Assembly (NCBI GenBank): GCA_009602735.1
Contig: WELA01002258.1
Span: 809,140-873,139, forward strand
Direction: 5' to 3'
Source: Mesotaenium endlicherianum
Lineage: Eukaryota; Streptophyta; Zygnematophyceae; Zygnematales; Mesotaeniaceae
DNA length: 64,000 bases
The notes beneath the pieces are model-generated. The model ran no database searches, was not told where the DNA came from, and worked only from the letters and a program-made list of their open reading frames with translations. Below are positions 34,901 through 46,300 of the stretch, in pieces. Made by a program: the position numbers and the translations under genes. Every line of letters begins with the position of its first letter. The stretch's first letter is position 1.

Positions 34901-36358
34901 ACATGGTAGATGACTCAGAGCCCAAGACCTTTGAGGCTGCTATGCAGACAGAGGAAGCAGCTAAGTGGAGAAAGGCTTATGAGGAAGAGATGGAGTCACT
35001 GGCAAAGAATGAGACATGGGACCTGGTAAAGCTGCCACCTGGTAAGAAGGTTGTGGGAGGCAGGTGGATCTTCAGGAAGAAGAGGAAGGCAGATGGATCA
35101 GTGGACAGATACAAGGCGCGGTTTGTGGCAACGGGCTACTCCCAGACAGAGGGAGAAGACTATCATGAGACTTTTGCACCAGTTGCCAAGATTGCCACAG
35201 TGAGAGTCGTGGCGCAGATTGCCGCAGTGGAGGATATGGAGATGCATCAGATGGACGTGAAGACTGCATTTCTGTATGGAGAGCTGGAGGCGGAGGTCTA
35301 CATGGAGCAACCAGAGGGATTCATTGATGAGAAGTTCCCGAAGAAGGTGCGCAAGCTGAAGGAGTCCCTGTATGGACTGAAGCAGTCTCCAAGAATGTGG
35401 AACCAGAAGATAGACTCCTTTCTTCATGGTGAGGGATTTGTGAAGTCCAATGCTGACAGCAGTTTGTATATGAAGGGAGCAGGTGATGACAGGGTGATGC
35501 TGGTACTGTATGTTGATGACCTGCTGCTCGTTGGCAAGAAGATGGTGGAGGTGCAGAAGGTGAAGGATGCCCTGAGTCGTGCCTTCGATATGAAGGACTT
35601 GGGAGAGGTACAGTTCCTGCTTGGCATTCAGGTGAAGAGAGATAGGGCCAAGAGGATTGTAATGCTGGGTCAGCCAGCCTACTTGCAGACAGTGCTGGAA
35701 AGGTTTGATATGATGGGCTGTAAGCCTGTCAGTGTGCCCCTTGATCCTAAGCACAAGCTGAGCTCGAGTATGTGTGCTAAGGATGAGCATGAGTGGGAGA
35801 TGATGTCTCAGGTGCCCATGAAAAAGGTTGCAGGTAGTATTATGTATCTGATGGTGTGCACACGTCCTGATATTGCTAACATAGTCGGGATAGTGAGTCA
35901 GTTCATGGAGAATCTAGGCCCTGCACACTGGGAGGCTATGAAGAGGATCCTGAGATATCTCAAGGGGACACCTTGGAGGAAGTGATAGTGTGAGGCTAGA
36001 AGGGTGCAGTGATGCTGACTGGGGAGGAGACATAGACACTCGGAAGTCTACAACAGGTTATGCATTCTCTCTGGCTAAGGGTGCTGTGACCTGGAAGAGC
36101 AAGAGACAAAAGGTGGTGGCCTTGTCGTCCATGGAGGCAGAGTATATGGCAGCCTCACAGGCAGTGAGAGAGGCACTGTGGCTGAGAAGACTTCTGGAGG
36201 ACCTGGGCTATGAGCAGAAGAGACCCACTATTATTTTGAGTGATAGTCAGAGCTGCATTGCATTAGGAAAGAACCCTGTTGAGCATGCTAGGAGTAAACA
36301 TATAGATATTCAACATCATAAGTGCAGGGAGTGTGTGCTTGATGGTAGCGTAGACTGA
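31976..36358 (+). CDS. Element D gag-pol: gag, protease, integrase, RT, RNase H
   Basis: Typical copia order, with integrase before RT. Gag has the UBN2-like part (ARVAWRKREAHAFDLLTKSL, SYFSRIREVCEEL), a CCHC knuckle CFICGKTRHSAPSC and a second knuckle-like CFTYNKKGHLARDC. Protease WFVDSGASRHATP lies near 33040. Integrase has a zinc finger (LWHQRLGHVSEQRF, CRGCQMGKQ) and a core with FTDDYSRK, LRTDNGSEY and YSPQQNGVAERKNRTL (33490-34060). RT shows GGRWIFRKKRKADGSVDRYK and LYVDDLLLVG (34990-35560). RNase H shows GCSDADWGGD and VALSSMEAEYMA (36000-36170). Coding is carried by three successive open stretches; the last two breaks are all I see. Confidence 0.94.
31999..32010 (+). other. Primer-binding site of element D
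   Basis: TGGTATCGGAGC, directly adjacent to the 5' LTR. The same 12-mer serves the Ty3 elements of this window. Confidence 0.9.
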
Positions 36359-36473
36359 TAAGATGGTGGCTGATGCCTTGACAAAGGCTGTTCCTAAAGT
36401 AAAGCACCAATGGTGTGCTGAGATGCTAGGACTAAAAGAGATAGTGAGCAAATAGATTAGAATTGAGAGGGAG

Positions 36474-36834
36474 TGTAGAAAATAAGCAGTCCTAGCTCTA
36501 ATTGTTCAGCATGTGCGTTCACATGTGTGGAGGTTGACTGAAGTGTGTGGTCGGTCGAGTCCAGCTAATGTTGGTTGAGAGTGTCGATGTGTAGAGCTTC
36601 TGATGACTAGGACTATCTATTAGTTCGAGGTAGGTTAGCAGCCGCAAATGTGAATATAGAAGGGCAGAGAAACTTGTAAGGGATACACTTGAGTAAGAAA
36701 GAGTTGAGCCCCCGAGAAAGAGAGTGCTCCTCTTGGTGTCGTGTGCATGCTTATATGTGTTGTGTATGAGCTGCAAGTGAAGTATTTGTCTTGCTATAGA
36801 ACAAGTAAGCAATGACAGATGAAGATTTTCAACA
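36474..36834 (+). repeat. 3' LTR of element D
   Basis: 361 bp, TGTAGAAAATAAG to TTTTCAACA, preceded by the purine-rich tract and followed by the target copy AGATG. Confidence 0.95.
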
Positions 36835-36839
36835 AGATG

Positions 36840-37341
36840 TCATCGCAAGAGAATTGGAAGGCTCAAAGAATCCCAGGAGGTATCCACTCTAGGCAGCCTA
36901 TCTGAACGCAACAGAATGCAAATGGCGGCATGCAAAGAACTGATGGAAGTCTTCTTTGATGCTGAGATGGCCAAAGCCAACGATGGCAAAGACGCTATGA
37001 GAAAGCTTATTGATGAAGGTATTTCTCTCATTTTTTATTGCGAAAGCCAGATTATGTTAGCACATAAGCATGGCTAGACTATTGTCAATGAAGTATTGAA
37101 GGAGAATGCTGATAAGGATAGAATGAGCGTCACAGTTTTACAAAGAAAGTGCCAACTAAAGGCAGATAAGAATAAGAAAGCACCAGAGAAAGACGCAGAG
37201 AAAGGAAACAAGAGAACTAGGCAGCAGCAAAACCAACAGAGAAGGGGGGATCCAAACTACAAACCAACATGCTATGCTTGTGGAGTGTTAGGTCACTTGT
37301 CTACTCATTGCAAGATAATCACTCCAATACCTCAGCAGTAG
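36840..37341 (+). CDS. Element E gag-like ORF, second part with zinc knuckle
   Basis: Right of D. A helical stretch (LSERNRMQMAACKELMEVFF), a Lys/Glu-rich basic part (near 37150-37220) and a CCHC knuckle CYACGVLGHLSTHC near 37270-37312. It is consistent with the nucleic-acid-binding end of a DIRS gag. From 37342 to 38082 I see no further domain. Confidence 0.6.
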
Positions 37342-38082
37342 CAGAATTAATATTATGGGCAGCAGAAGCAGCTGATGCTCCCACCAGTAAGTGTGGCCAA
37401 TTATCAATAATAGGAAGTGAGTAATTTGATGTATGAGCCTGAAGTAAGGCGAGGCAAATGTGCCAAGAAATGTTATTCGAAATTATATTAGGTCATGGCA
37501 TCTGCAATCAATGAAGTGATTAGATTGGCTGAATTTTTTGAGTATCATTGGTATGAAATTATCCTTGTACATATATCCGTTCTTGCATCCTGCTATAAAA
37601 AAATTGTCAATTATTGCGTCGATAATTGAATAATTTCTAATGTTTTATATTAGAATTCCACACGAATTCTTGTGAAGGTCATATTCTCTTGCAGACACTT
37701 GCAAAATGAATAATTTTTGGAAAGGAACAGCATAATTGCTGCAGCCTCAGGGAAGAAGCATTGTACCCTAATGGGTTAGTGGCTTGTGGGATATTGTCAT
37801 CTGCTACCATGTGTGGCAGATGAGGAAACTGATGAGTGGCGGGAGATCCTCAATGATCTATTGGGAAGAAAGGTTGAGGTGAAGGAAGAAAAGAAAGCCA
37901 GCTCCACAGCAGACATTTCTCCAAATATGGAGCAAACGTAAGCCAAACACAAATCCTTCTGGATGAAGTGGTGCAGATCTTTGTTTGTAATGTCTGTCAT
38001 CACTAAGGAACATAGGCTAGTATGAGCGGATCAGAACCACCCTGCTTTTTCTTTTCACAAACGAAACCACAAGGGAGTAGAT

Positions 38083-39526
38083 ATGCACTTGAGTTTTGCT
38101 AAGGAAGCTGTGCAAGAATTATTAACCACTAGAGTTACCATAAGATGGGAGAGAAGAGAACCACCAAAATGTGTTAGCCCACTTAATGTGGCAAAAGGTA
38201 GAAAGCCAAGGCTCATACTAGATCTGAGGTTAGTGAACGATTGGCTAGAAAGGGTCAAGTTCAAGTACAAAGGTCTAGACAAAATAGCAGATACAATTAG
38301 GCAAGTGGAATTCGTTTTCAATATTGACCTTAAGTCTGGGTACCAACATTTACCCATAGACCCAGTTTTTTGGGAGTATCTAGGTTTCCACCCAGAAGGA
38401 AAGTATTATGTCTTCACCACACTCTCTTTCGGATTGTCATCTGCCCCATACGTCTTCACTAGAGTAATGAAGGAAATTGTGGGAAAATGGAGAAGGGAGG
38501 GCATTAGGTTTATCCCATATTTGGATGATTTCCTCATAGCATGTGAGACCCCACAGGCACATAAAGAATTGTTGAAGAAAATCTTGGGAGAATTGGCAGC
38601 AGCAGGAATAGTAGTGTATATGAAAAAAGCTCAACTCAATTTGACAAAAAGTCATAAAATTCTTAGGAGTAGTTATAGATACAAGGGACATGTGGATCTA
38701 TATAGACAAAGAAAGAAAGCTCAAATTTTTGAGCAAGATCAGAGAAATTCAGAAGATGGGAAACACACAGGGGACAATATTAGCTAGGGAGATAGCTAGA
38801 GTAGCAGGTCAAGTGATAGCCATGAAGCCTGCTCTTGAGATCACGACTGGGATTTATACTAGATACATGTTTCAGATGCTAGCTAAAAAAGTAGACTGGG
38901 ATGAGCAATTACAGATAACAGAGGGAGTTAAAAAAGAATTTTTTTTCTTGGAGAATGCCTTTGATCAGTTCAATGGAGCACCTATCAAAGTCCACATAAC
39001 CCCTCAAATGCTCCTCTATGTAGATGCGTCAGAGGATGGATAGGGGGGGGTCCTCATAGATATATTCTCCACAGAGAAGTGGCAAATGCAAGGGAAGCTG
39101 AGGGAGGAACAATTAGGCACTTCTTCCACTAGAAGGGAGCTAGAGGGGCTGTTGGCAGCACTATCAACCTGCACACACCTGATCCAAGAGAAACAATTGC
39201 TCGTTAGAGCTGACAACCAGGCATTATACTACATCCTTAGAAGGGGGAGATCTGCAGAATAGGACATTCAAGAGAGTACCAGGAAAATATTTGACCTGGC
39301 TAGGCACTCACACCTGGGGTTCATGATAGAATGGCTGCCTAGAGATCAGAACCAAAAAGCAGATTACTTGTCCAAAATCAAAGAGAAAGATGATTACTGC
39401 CTTAGAGAGGCCTATTTTGGAGAGCTGGAGAGGAGGTGGGGTTTGCACACTGTGGATAGATTTGCTTCACCTGCAAATGCTAAGCTGAATAGGTTCAACA
39501 GCACATTTTTGTACAAGGAAGCATAA
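38083..39526 (+). CDS. Element E reverse transcriptase and RNase H
   Basis: DIRS-type RT. KPRLILDLRLVNDWLERVKF, FNIDLKSGYQHLPIDPVFWE, LSFGLSSAPYVFTRVMKEI and the catalytic box IPYLDDFLIA (near 38508-38540) are all present. The RNase H part follows, with LLYVDASEDG near 39010 and MIEWLPRDQNQKADYLSK near 39325-39375, the latter typical of the DIRS RNase H end. The family copies element RNA into DNA that circularises. Frames are broken in a few places. Confidence 0.88.
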
Positions 39527-39804
39527 TGCACTGATGCATTCTTATGTGACCGGAGTCAGGAAAACAACTATTGTTTCCCCCCCCCACAGTTGACTTTGGC
39601 TTTGATTGCACATGCAAAGAGATGCAAGGCACAGTGCACCTTGGTGATCCTTAGGTGGGAATCAACTAGGTGGTGGCCTATCATTCAGCCATCTCCAGAG
39701 ACATGGATACCTCAGGTAAAGGACTGGGCCATGCTTGACTACAGTAGACAGTCCTTAGCTCCAGGGAGAGGTACAAAAGCCTTTGGTAATGAAGGCATTC
39801 CTTC

Positions 39805-40836
39805 GTGCTACATGATGGCATTAAGGATAGTATTCTAGGGGGCAAAGGGTGTGCAGATGCTATTTTTGCAAGTGACCCTGAGTGCATCATGCTCAACAGA
39901 GAAAGAATGGCCATCTCCTTCTCCTCAGTCAGCAAGAACTCCTTGCGAACTTACAACACCTATTGGAGAAAGTTTGTAGAATGGTGCAAACAGAAAGGAT
40001 TCAAGTTTATGCCTGCATCAGAAAAGGTGGCTCCAGCATATATGGTGCGCTTAGTAGCCTCCAAAGTTTCTTTCTCAATTTTCAACCTATCAGCAGCAGC
40101 CATAGGCACCATGCACAAGTTAGTCAAACAGCCTAGCCCATCGATAGGCATTGAAATGAAGATGATCAGAGAGGCAGCAAACAGACAGCTAGGAAAGCCA
40201 AAAAACACTAAGATGCCTATCTCTCCCTCTAAGATAATCCAGATCTTGGAGTGGTATGCTAGAAAAGATGCTTCCCTCGTTGACTAGATGAAAGCCAATA
40301 CCATAGTGCTTATGTACTACGGGTTCATGCAATATTTTGATTTAGCTCAGCTCAAAATTCATGAAGCAGAGTTAGAAGAGGTGGAAGGCATTCAATTGCT
40401 GTGGGTGTGGTTAGCAAGAGCTAAGAATGATCAGGTTGGAGAAGGAAAATGGATACCCATTCTTCACACCAAGAGCAAGTGGTCTCCAGTGCTTCTCTTC
40501 ACAAGACTGATGGCCATGGCCCCCACCTACAAGATGAGAGATTTTATCATTCAGGAAGTCCTACCTTCAGGGAAAGCTCCATCATATTACCTTATCAGAA
40601 AATAGTGTCTAGAGTGTTTCTCCCACGTAGGATTGTCAATTGCAGAAGTAGGAAACCATTCTATTAGAAAGGGAGCAGCAACAGTCGCCGCCTACCTAGG
40701 TGTTCCTGACATAATTATCAATAAGCTAGGGAGGTGGAAATCTGACAAATTCAAACTGGCATATATAGTTGAGATGAATGCCTCAATGCTAGCAGCTGCT
40801 AATATCATTGATCTACCAGACATTGCCGATAAATAA
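39805..40836 (+). CDS. Element E tyrosine recombinase
   Basis: N-terminal SAM-like part with SKNSLRTYNTYWRKFVEWCK (near 39930-39990). A catalytic domain follows, with MKANTIVLMYYGFMQYFDL, WIPILHTKSK, the HxxR box HSIRKGAATVAAYLG (near 40660) and NKLGRWKSDKFKLAYI, in which the last Tyr is a candidate nucleophile. In DIRS elements this enzyme replaces integrase and joins a circular DNA copy to the target. It is broken in a small number of places. Confidence 0.85.
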
Positions 40837-41144
40837 CCATATTTTCAGAAGCAAATTCAGGTGGCCTTTAAAAGAAAATTAGCTAAGAAATAAAAAAATA
40901 AAATTGCTGTACCATGTGCTGTGCAACAGCTTTCTACAATAAGGGTTACAGTGACCATGCTTCTTTGAAAGTAAGCCTGAAGGCAGAGCATAATTAAAAG
41001 CTAGTACTACTTTAGATCAGACCCCTACCATCTATTCCCACCCATTTCCCTTTCTCCCTTCCATCCTCCCTGCCTACCTTACCTCTAACCTATCCTACTC
41101 ATGCCCAGCCCCTCCCTTTCCAGCTGCACATGTATGCCATTGTG

Positions 41145-41303
41145 CAGCTTACTTCACTCATTTTCTCCTCCAAATAAAGCCTATCACTCTTTACTATACT
41201 CCACTTCATACTATAATATAATATAATACTATATAAATACATTCTATAAAATATATATATATATATATATATATGAATTCTTAAAAGGAGAGAAAGATTA
41301 TCA
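41145..41303 (+). repeat. E internal repeat B1
   Basis: From CAGCTTACTTCACTCA to GAGAAAGATTATCAAA, with a TA run near 41250-41274. Matches B2 at 42439-42616. It joins A2 directly at 41303/41304, as expected for the B1A2 junction. The 300 bp before it (40,837-41,144) are untranslated, with no gene seen. Confidence 0.8.
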
Positions 41304-41535
41304 AAATGTAGATTAAATTAGCAATTAAATGTAAGTTTGATAATCTCGAAAGAACAGATTGAGAATTAGGCGGGCTTACACAAGCCCGCCTGCATTCAAT
41401 TTTACCCTAATTTGGAAGTTCTTCAATAGAGATTCGAGAGCTTCAAAGTTCTCGCTCTTCCTCACCTATATAAGCTATGCACTCTACTTCACTCTCCACG
41501 CATGTGCTAAGTGAAGTTAAGAGTGCATACATAAC
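41304..41535 (+). repeat. E internal repeat A2
   Basis: About 232 bp, matching A1. The hairpin is kept (AGGCGGGCTT ... AAGCCCGCCT, 41368-41391), with a changed loop, and the TATA box CCTATATAAGC is kept near 41466-41476. Confidence 0.85.
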
Positions 41536-41606
41536 CCATCCACCCACCCACAATAAATAGAATAACAAAGCACCACAAACACCTAAAATGAGAGAGAGAG
41601 AGAGAG

Positions 41607-41678
<72 letters not shown>

Positions 41679-41751
41679 NNNNNNNNNNNNNNNNNNNNNN
41701 NNNNNNNNNNNNNNNNNNNNNNNNNNNNNNNNNNNNNNNNNNNNNNNNNNN

Positions 41752-41807
<56 letters not shown>

Positions 41808-42438
41808 TATAAGAGAGAGAGTGACAAACAAAGAGATCAGACATAGAAACTACTGATTAAAAAAGGGGATGCATGTATACCATCACAATCTGCACTAAGC
41901 TGCATGAAAGAAGTAACACTTTAACTAAAAGTGGACAATGTCTCTGCAGAGTATGCCTGCCCTGTTGATCAAGGCAGATTTTAAAGAAAGCTAACAAAGC
42001 ATGTTTTTTTGGCTAGTTTGGAAGATCGCAAGTCTGCATCTATGTACAGGTACTGAGATACCAGACATGGGGGAGCATAAGCAGTGGGGCTGCAATCTGG
42101 AGAAATGACAGGAAGAAGGAGATAACATACTCAAGGCAGCTGTAGCAACTCAGAATAACAAATATATAACAACAGAAGTATGAAGTTTTAGCTGCCCTAG
42201 TTGCAGCAGAGTCCTTACAAAAGCAGGAGAGGAAACTTAGCAGTATAGAATTCGCATATTTGAGCTACAATGATGTAGCCCACAGAAGAGGAAAAGAGGC
42301 ACCTATTGAATATGAATAGTAGCTACAATTCAACAGAAGTGGAAGAAACAGAGAAGTTAAGAAGTTTGAAGAAAAGTGGAAAGTAGAAAAGTAGATGGAA
42401 GACAACCTCTCATCAACTCCAGACTCACCGTAGCACTC
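41536..42438. repeat. E spacer between A2 and B2 with (AG)n and assembly gap
   Basis: A long AG dinucleotide repeat (about 41590-41812), interrupted by 73 N at 41679-41751, then about 600 bp of AT-rich sequence without a recognised gene. The true repeat length is unknown because of the gap. Confidence 0.8.
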
Positions 42439-42616
42439 CAGCTTACTACACTCACCCTCTCCTCGAATAAAATCCTATTACTCTTTACTATACTCCATTT
42501 GATACTATAATGTAATATAACATTATATAAATACATACTAATATAATATGACATTTATATATATAAAGATGATTCTAGAAAGAATTCTAAAAAAGAGAGA
42601 GAGAGAGATTATCAAA
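42439..42616 (+). repeat. E terminal repeat B2
   Basis: From CAGCTTACTACACTCA to GAGATTATCAAA. The right end of E; the sequence of G resumes with CGCGGAAGG at 42617. Confidence 0.8.
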
Positions 42617-43312
42617 CGCGGAAGGTACCCAAGAGATCATCTCATTCGGTCCACGTGACATGAACTGAGTTTTTTCCCATCGCGTTGACTCAGAAAGGAT
42701 CTTATTTGCCTAGTGTAAATTGGTGTAAATCTGTACGCACCAATTCTTACCAATTATAGTATCAATTGACAAAACATTTCTCCAATTTCTTCCAAGTCGT
42801 CATGCACTTCCAACAGTGTCGAGTCGCACCAAGGTCCGGGAATTCAACATTGAGTCGACCTGGATTCAAACCTGACATCTATTGAATGATCAGCCTCAGG
42901 AGCAACTCAGGCAGAGCTCGGGAGTAGACCGGACGTTTCCTCCAGAACCACGACAGGATGTTTCATCCAATTACATCCAGTGGCGTCGAGCAGTATATAT
43001 AAGGTTCGTGTAAAGCTTCTTCTCGCACAATCGACTCGATTACACACGCTGTTGTTCAGCAGACTGGCCCTGCAAAGGTAACGTCTGGCCCAAAAATTGA
43101 CCCGGTGTTTGTGCACGCAAACAAGCTCTTGGAGGCATTCAGGACATACCCCAGTAAGACCTCGACGCGCCCGATTATACATACAGATATAAGAGCGCCA
43201 TGTCGTCAACGCATTTTATAACCGCAACAGCTTATTGATTTGACGAGTTCCATAACGATTTATTGTGTTGTTGGTCTATCTTATGTCAACAAAAACGTCA
43301 TTTACAGGACAC
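42617..43312 (+). repeat. G left inverted repeat, inner part, with TATA box
   Basis: Reverse complement of about 49,662-50,330. Contains TATATATAAGG at 42994-43004, pointing inwards, and ends with GTCATTTACAGG, shared with the other arm. Confidence 0.78.
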
Positions 43313-43369
43313 ATATGGAGCAGCCTTACACATCAACATTGGTGTGCGCGCAACCGACAGCAGCACTAT

Positions 43370-46300
43370 CGGCTTAGCCCCCGCAGCAGCTGCGCACACG
43401 CACCGCCACACGGCACGCACACACAGCCTCGCACGGCTGGATGCGTACGGACGGGCAAGGCCGGCACTCACGCGTCGGCAGCAGCATCCCGAAGTGCGCT
43501 GCGCGGCCCGATTTTTGACCGCCGTCTTGACAGAGCGCACAGGTCCGCAAACAGCCAAGGCTTAAACCCTGACTGCGCGCAAAACCCTGGCGCATCTGAC
43601 ATGTGCGCCAATGCATCCGCAACAAGCGCACGCGCCGTGGTAAGCACGCTCTGTACTTCGTCCGAGGCAGGAGGCACCCGCGGGACCGACAGATAGGGGA
43701 CCCAGAACAATCGCGCCTCCAGCGCCTCGGTGGCGCCACTTGTCGACCTGGCAGGAGCCCCAGCGTCGTGCATGGCAGCGCTGTCAATACACGTACAGAC
43801 GTCGGCAAGAGCATGACTCCGCGAGCGACATGCTCAGAGGAGCGCGACGCCATCTCCACGACCCCAACGACTAGACAACAAAGCGCCGCTGACAGCACGT
43901 AGCCATCTCGCGACAGCGCAACGTCACTTGGCGAAGTCACAGCGCTGCAGCCGAGCGCACGTCTACCCCATGATGGAGCGTCCACGACTGGAGCTCGAGG
44001 AGCCAATGACAGAGCACCTGCAGGCTCTGCGCGCCCTGCGCTGCTACCTGTCAGCAGCGACAGGATGCGCCTTGACAGGCCGACAGGTGGCAGGCCTCAG
44101 GCCTGCGTAGCCCCGATAGTCGATGTTGCGAGCAGGCACTGACGGGGCCGCGCAACGGCCAGCACAGCCAGCGCAAACGCCGACACATGCGCCTCTGGCC
44201 TGTGCTGTCCTGCTGATGCCAGCAAGGCTCCCCACCGACTGGGCGGAGACAGGTGGCGCCCTGCTGCAAGCCCGCCAGCCTGCCACCCCGATTGCAGCAA
44301 CAGCAGCCTTGCGGGCTGCGACACGACAGCCATCAGCTGCTGCTGCTGCGAGCAGCAGGCTCCAGCAGCAGCGGCCACGTGTCACGCACACGTTGGCCGG
44401 AGTGCCGACTTTCGGCAGCGGCGTGGCCAGGTGCACACGCCCATCTGGGCCAGCGCCACGAACTGCGCTGCGCACATTCGGCAGCAGCGCAGCCGGCACA
44501 GCTCCGGCAGCAGCAGCGCACACGCGCCGCCACATGGCACGTGCATGCAACCCGGCATGGCGAGGTTTGTCCGAGTGACCGTGACAGGCATCCCCGCATG
44601 GGGGGGGGGACCTTGGACTGCGCTGCGCAGCCAGATCACCGTTTGGAGCCCCGACGGAGCACTCAAGCCCCCGCACAGCCAGGGCTTAAACCTTGACTGC
44701 GCACAACATCCCGACGCACGCGCGACTTGGGTCGCCGGGTTCGCAACGTGCGCACGCGCCAAGAAGGGGGCGCCACAAGCTTCGTCCGGGGAGGCCGCAC
44801 CCTATGCTCTGGACGGACCGGCGTCACGTCGAGGGGACGCAAAGAGCAACCTGGAGACGCCACGTGGCAGCCCACCAGCAGCGCCACACACTGTGCACAG
44901 CAGCGCCAGGCACATCAAACAGCGCAGGCGGTGGAGGGCGTCGACAACACCGCTCCAGCATGCGCCGCTGGTCAGCACCACAGCGTCCGCAGCAGCTGCG
45001 CACAGCAGGAGCGTGCACACGTCGACACGTGTCACGCGCGCACGCCCCGGCACAGCCAGCTGCAATCTGGCGGTCGCGACCGACATTCCTGCGCAAGGGA
45101 GGGCATCCCCAATTGCGGTGTGCGACCCGATTGCCGGTCAGAGCTTCGACGACGCACTCACGGCTGCGCTCAACCAGAGCTTAAACCCTGGTTGCGCACA
45201 AAACCCTAGCGCACGCCAATTTGCGCTGCCGGGGTTGCGATAAGCGCACGCACCAAGGGGGGTGCGCCACAAGCTTTGCCCGGGCCAGCCGCACTCCAGG
45301 CCACAGGTTGGCGTTACGAACCGTCCGCCCCATGAGCTACCTGGGGGCGCTACTTGGCAGCCCCGCAGCAGCCTCGGACGCTACGCACATTTGCGCAGGG
45401 CGCGCTTGCGCACGCGGCCGATAGCGCATCTGTGCGACCAGTGCAGTGGGGGGGAAACAGCGACAACGCTACAGCAGCGCCAGCGCCAGGTTCGCCAGCG
45501 CCAGGTGCACCAGCGCTAGCACCAGCGCAAAGTGCGCCACTGCCAGCGCCAGGTGCGTCAGTGCAGCGCCAGGTGCGTCAGTGCAGCGCCTGTGCCAAAG
45601 TACACCAACGCCACCACTAGTGCCAACGCCAGCGCCAGCGCCACCCGCAGCACCAATGCCAGACGCGCCAGCGCCAGCGCCACCTGGAGCGCCAGCGCCA
45701 GNCGGCACAGCTCCGGCAGCAGCAGCGCACACGCGCCGCCACATGGCACGTGCATGCAACCCGGCATGGCGAGGTTTGTCCGAGTGACCGTGACAGGCAT
45801 CCCCGCATGGGGGGGGGGACCTTGGACTGCGCTGCGCAGCCAGATCACCGTTTGGAGCCCCGACGGAGCACTCAAGCCCCCGCACAGCCAGGGCTTAAAC
45901 CTTGACTGCGCACAACATCCCGACGCACGCGCGACTTGGGTCGCCGGGTTCGCAACGTGCGCACGCGCCAAGAAGGGGGCGCCACAAGCTTCGTCCGGGG
46001 AGGCCGCACCCTATGCTCTGGACGGACCGGCGTCACGTCGAGGGGACGCAAAGAGCAACCTGGAGACGCCACGTGGCAGCCCACCAGCAGCGCCACACAC
46101 TGTGCACAGCAGCGCCAGGCACATCAAACAGCGCAGGCGGTGGAGGGCGTCGACAACACCGCTCCAGCATGCGCCGCTGGTCAGCACCACAGCGTCCGCA
46201 GCAGCTGCGCACAGCAGGAGCGTGCACACGTCGACACGTGTCACGCGCGCACGCCCCGGCACAGCCAGCTGCAATCTGGCGGTCGCGACCGACATTCCTG

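Larger units (their letters stand above)
31638..36834 (+). mobile_element. Element D: Ty1/copia retrotransposon nested in E
   Basis: 5,197 bp, plus strand. LTRs of 361 bp lie at 31638-31998 and 36474-36834, target duplication AGATG at 31633-31637 and 36835-36839, primer-binding site TGGTATCGGAGC at 31999-32010, and a purine-rich tract GAGAGGGAG just before the 3' LTR. The LTRs differ by roughly 2-3 percent by eye, so it is young. The gag-pol frame is nearly intact, with about two breaks. Confidence 0.96.
31028..42616 (+). mobile_element. Element E: DIRS-like tyrosine-recombinase retrotransposon with split direct repeats
   Basis: Plus strand. The layout is A1 (31028-31260), gag-like ORF, RT and RNase H, tyrosine recombinase, B1 (41145-41303), A2 (41304-41535), a spacer, B2 (42439-42616). 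The A1-ORFs-B1A2-B2 layout is the split-direct-repeat structure known from PAT and Ngaro members of the DIRS order, which integrate by a recombinase through a circle and make no target duplication. The other arm of G (near 50,340) serves as an empty site and supports both ends. The copia element D sits in its gag region. It is broken, with several breaks. Confidence 0.85.

Noticed and set aside
41443-41844. Ser/Leu-rich and Arg/Glu-rich open frames
   Set aside because: Translations of the (AG)n repeat and of N bases.
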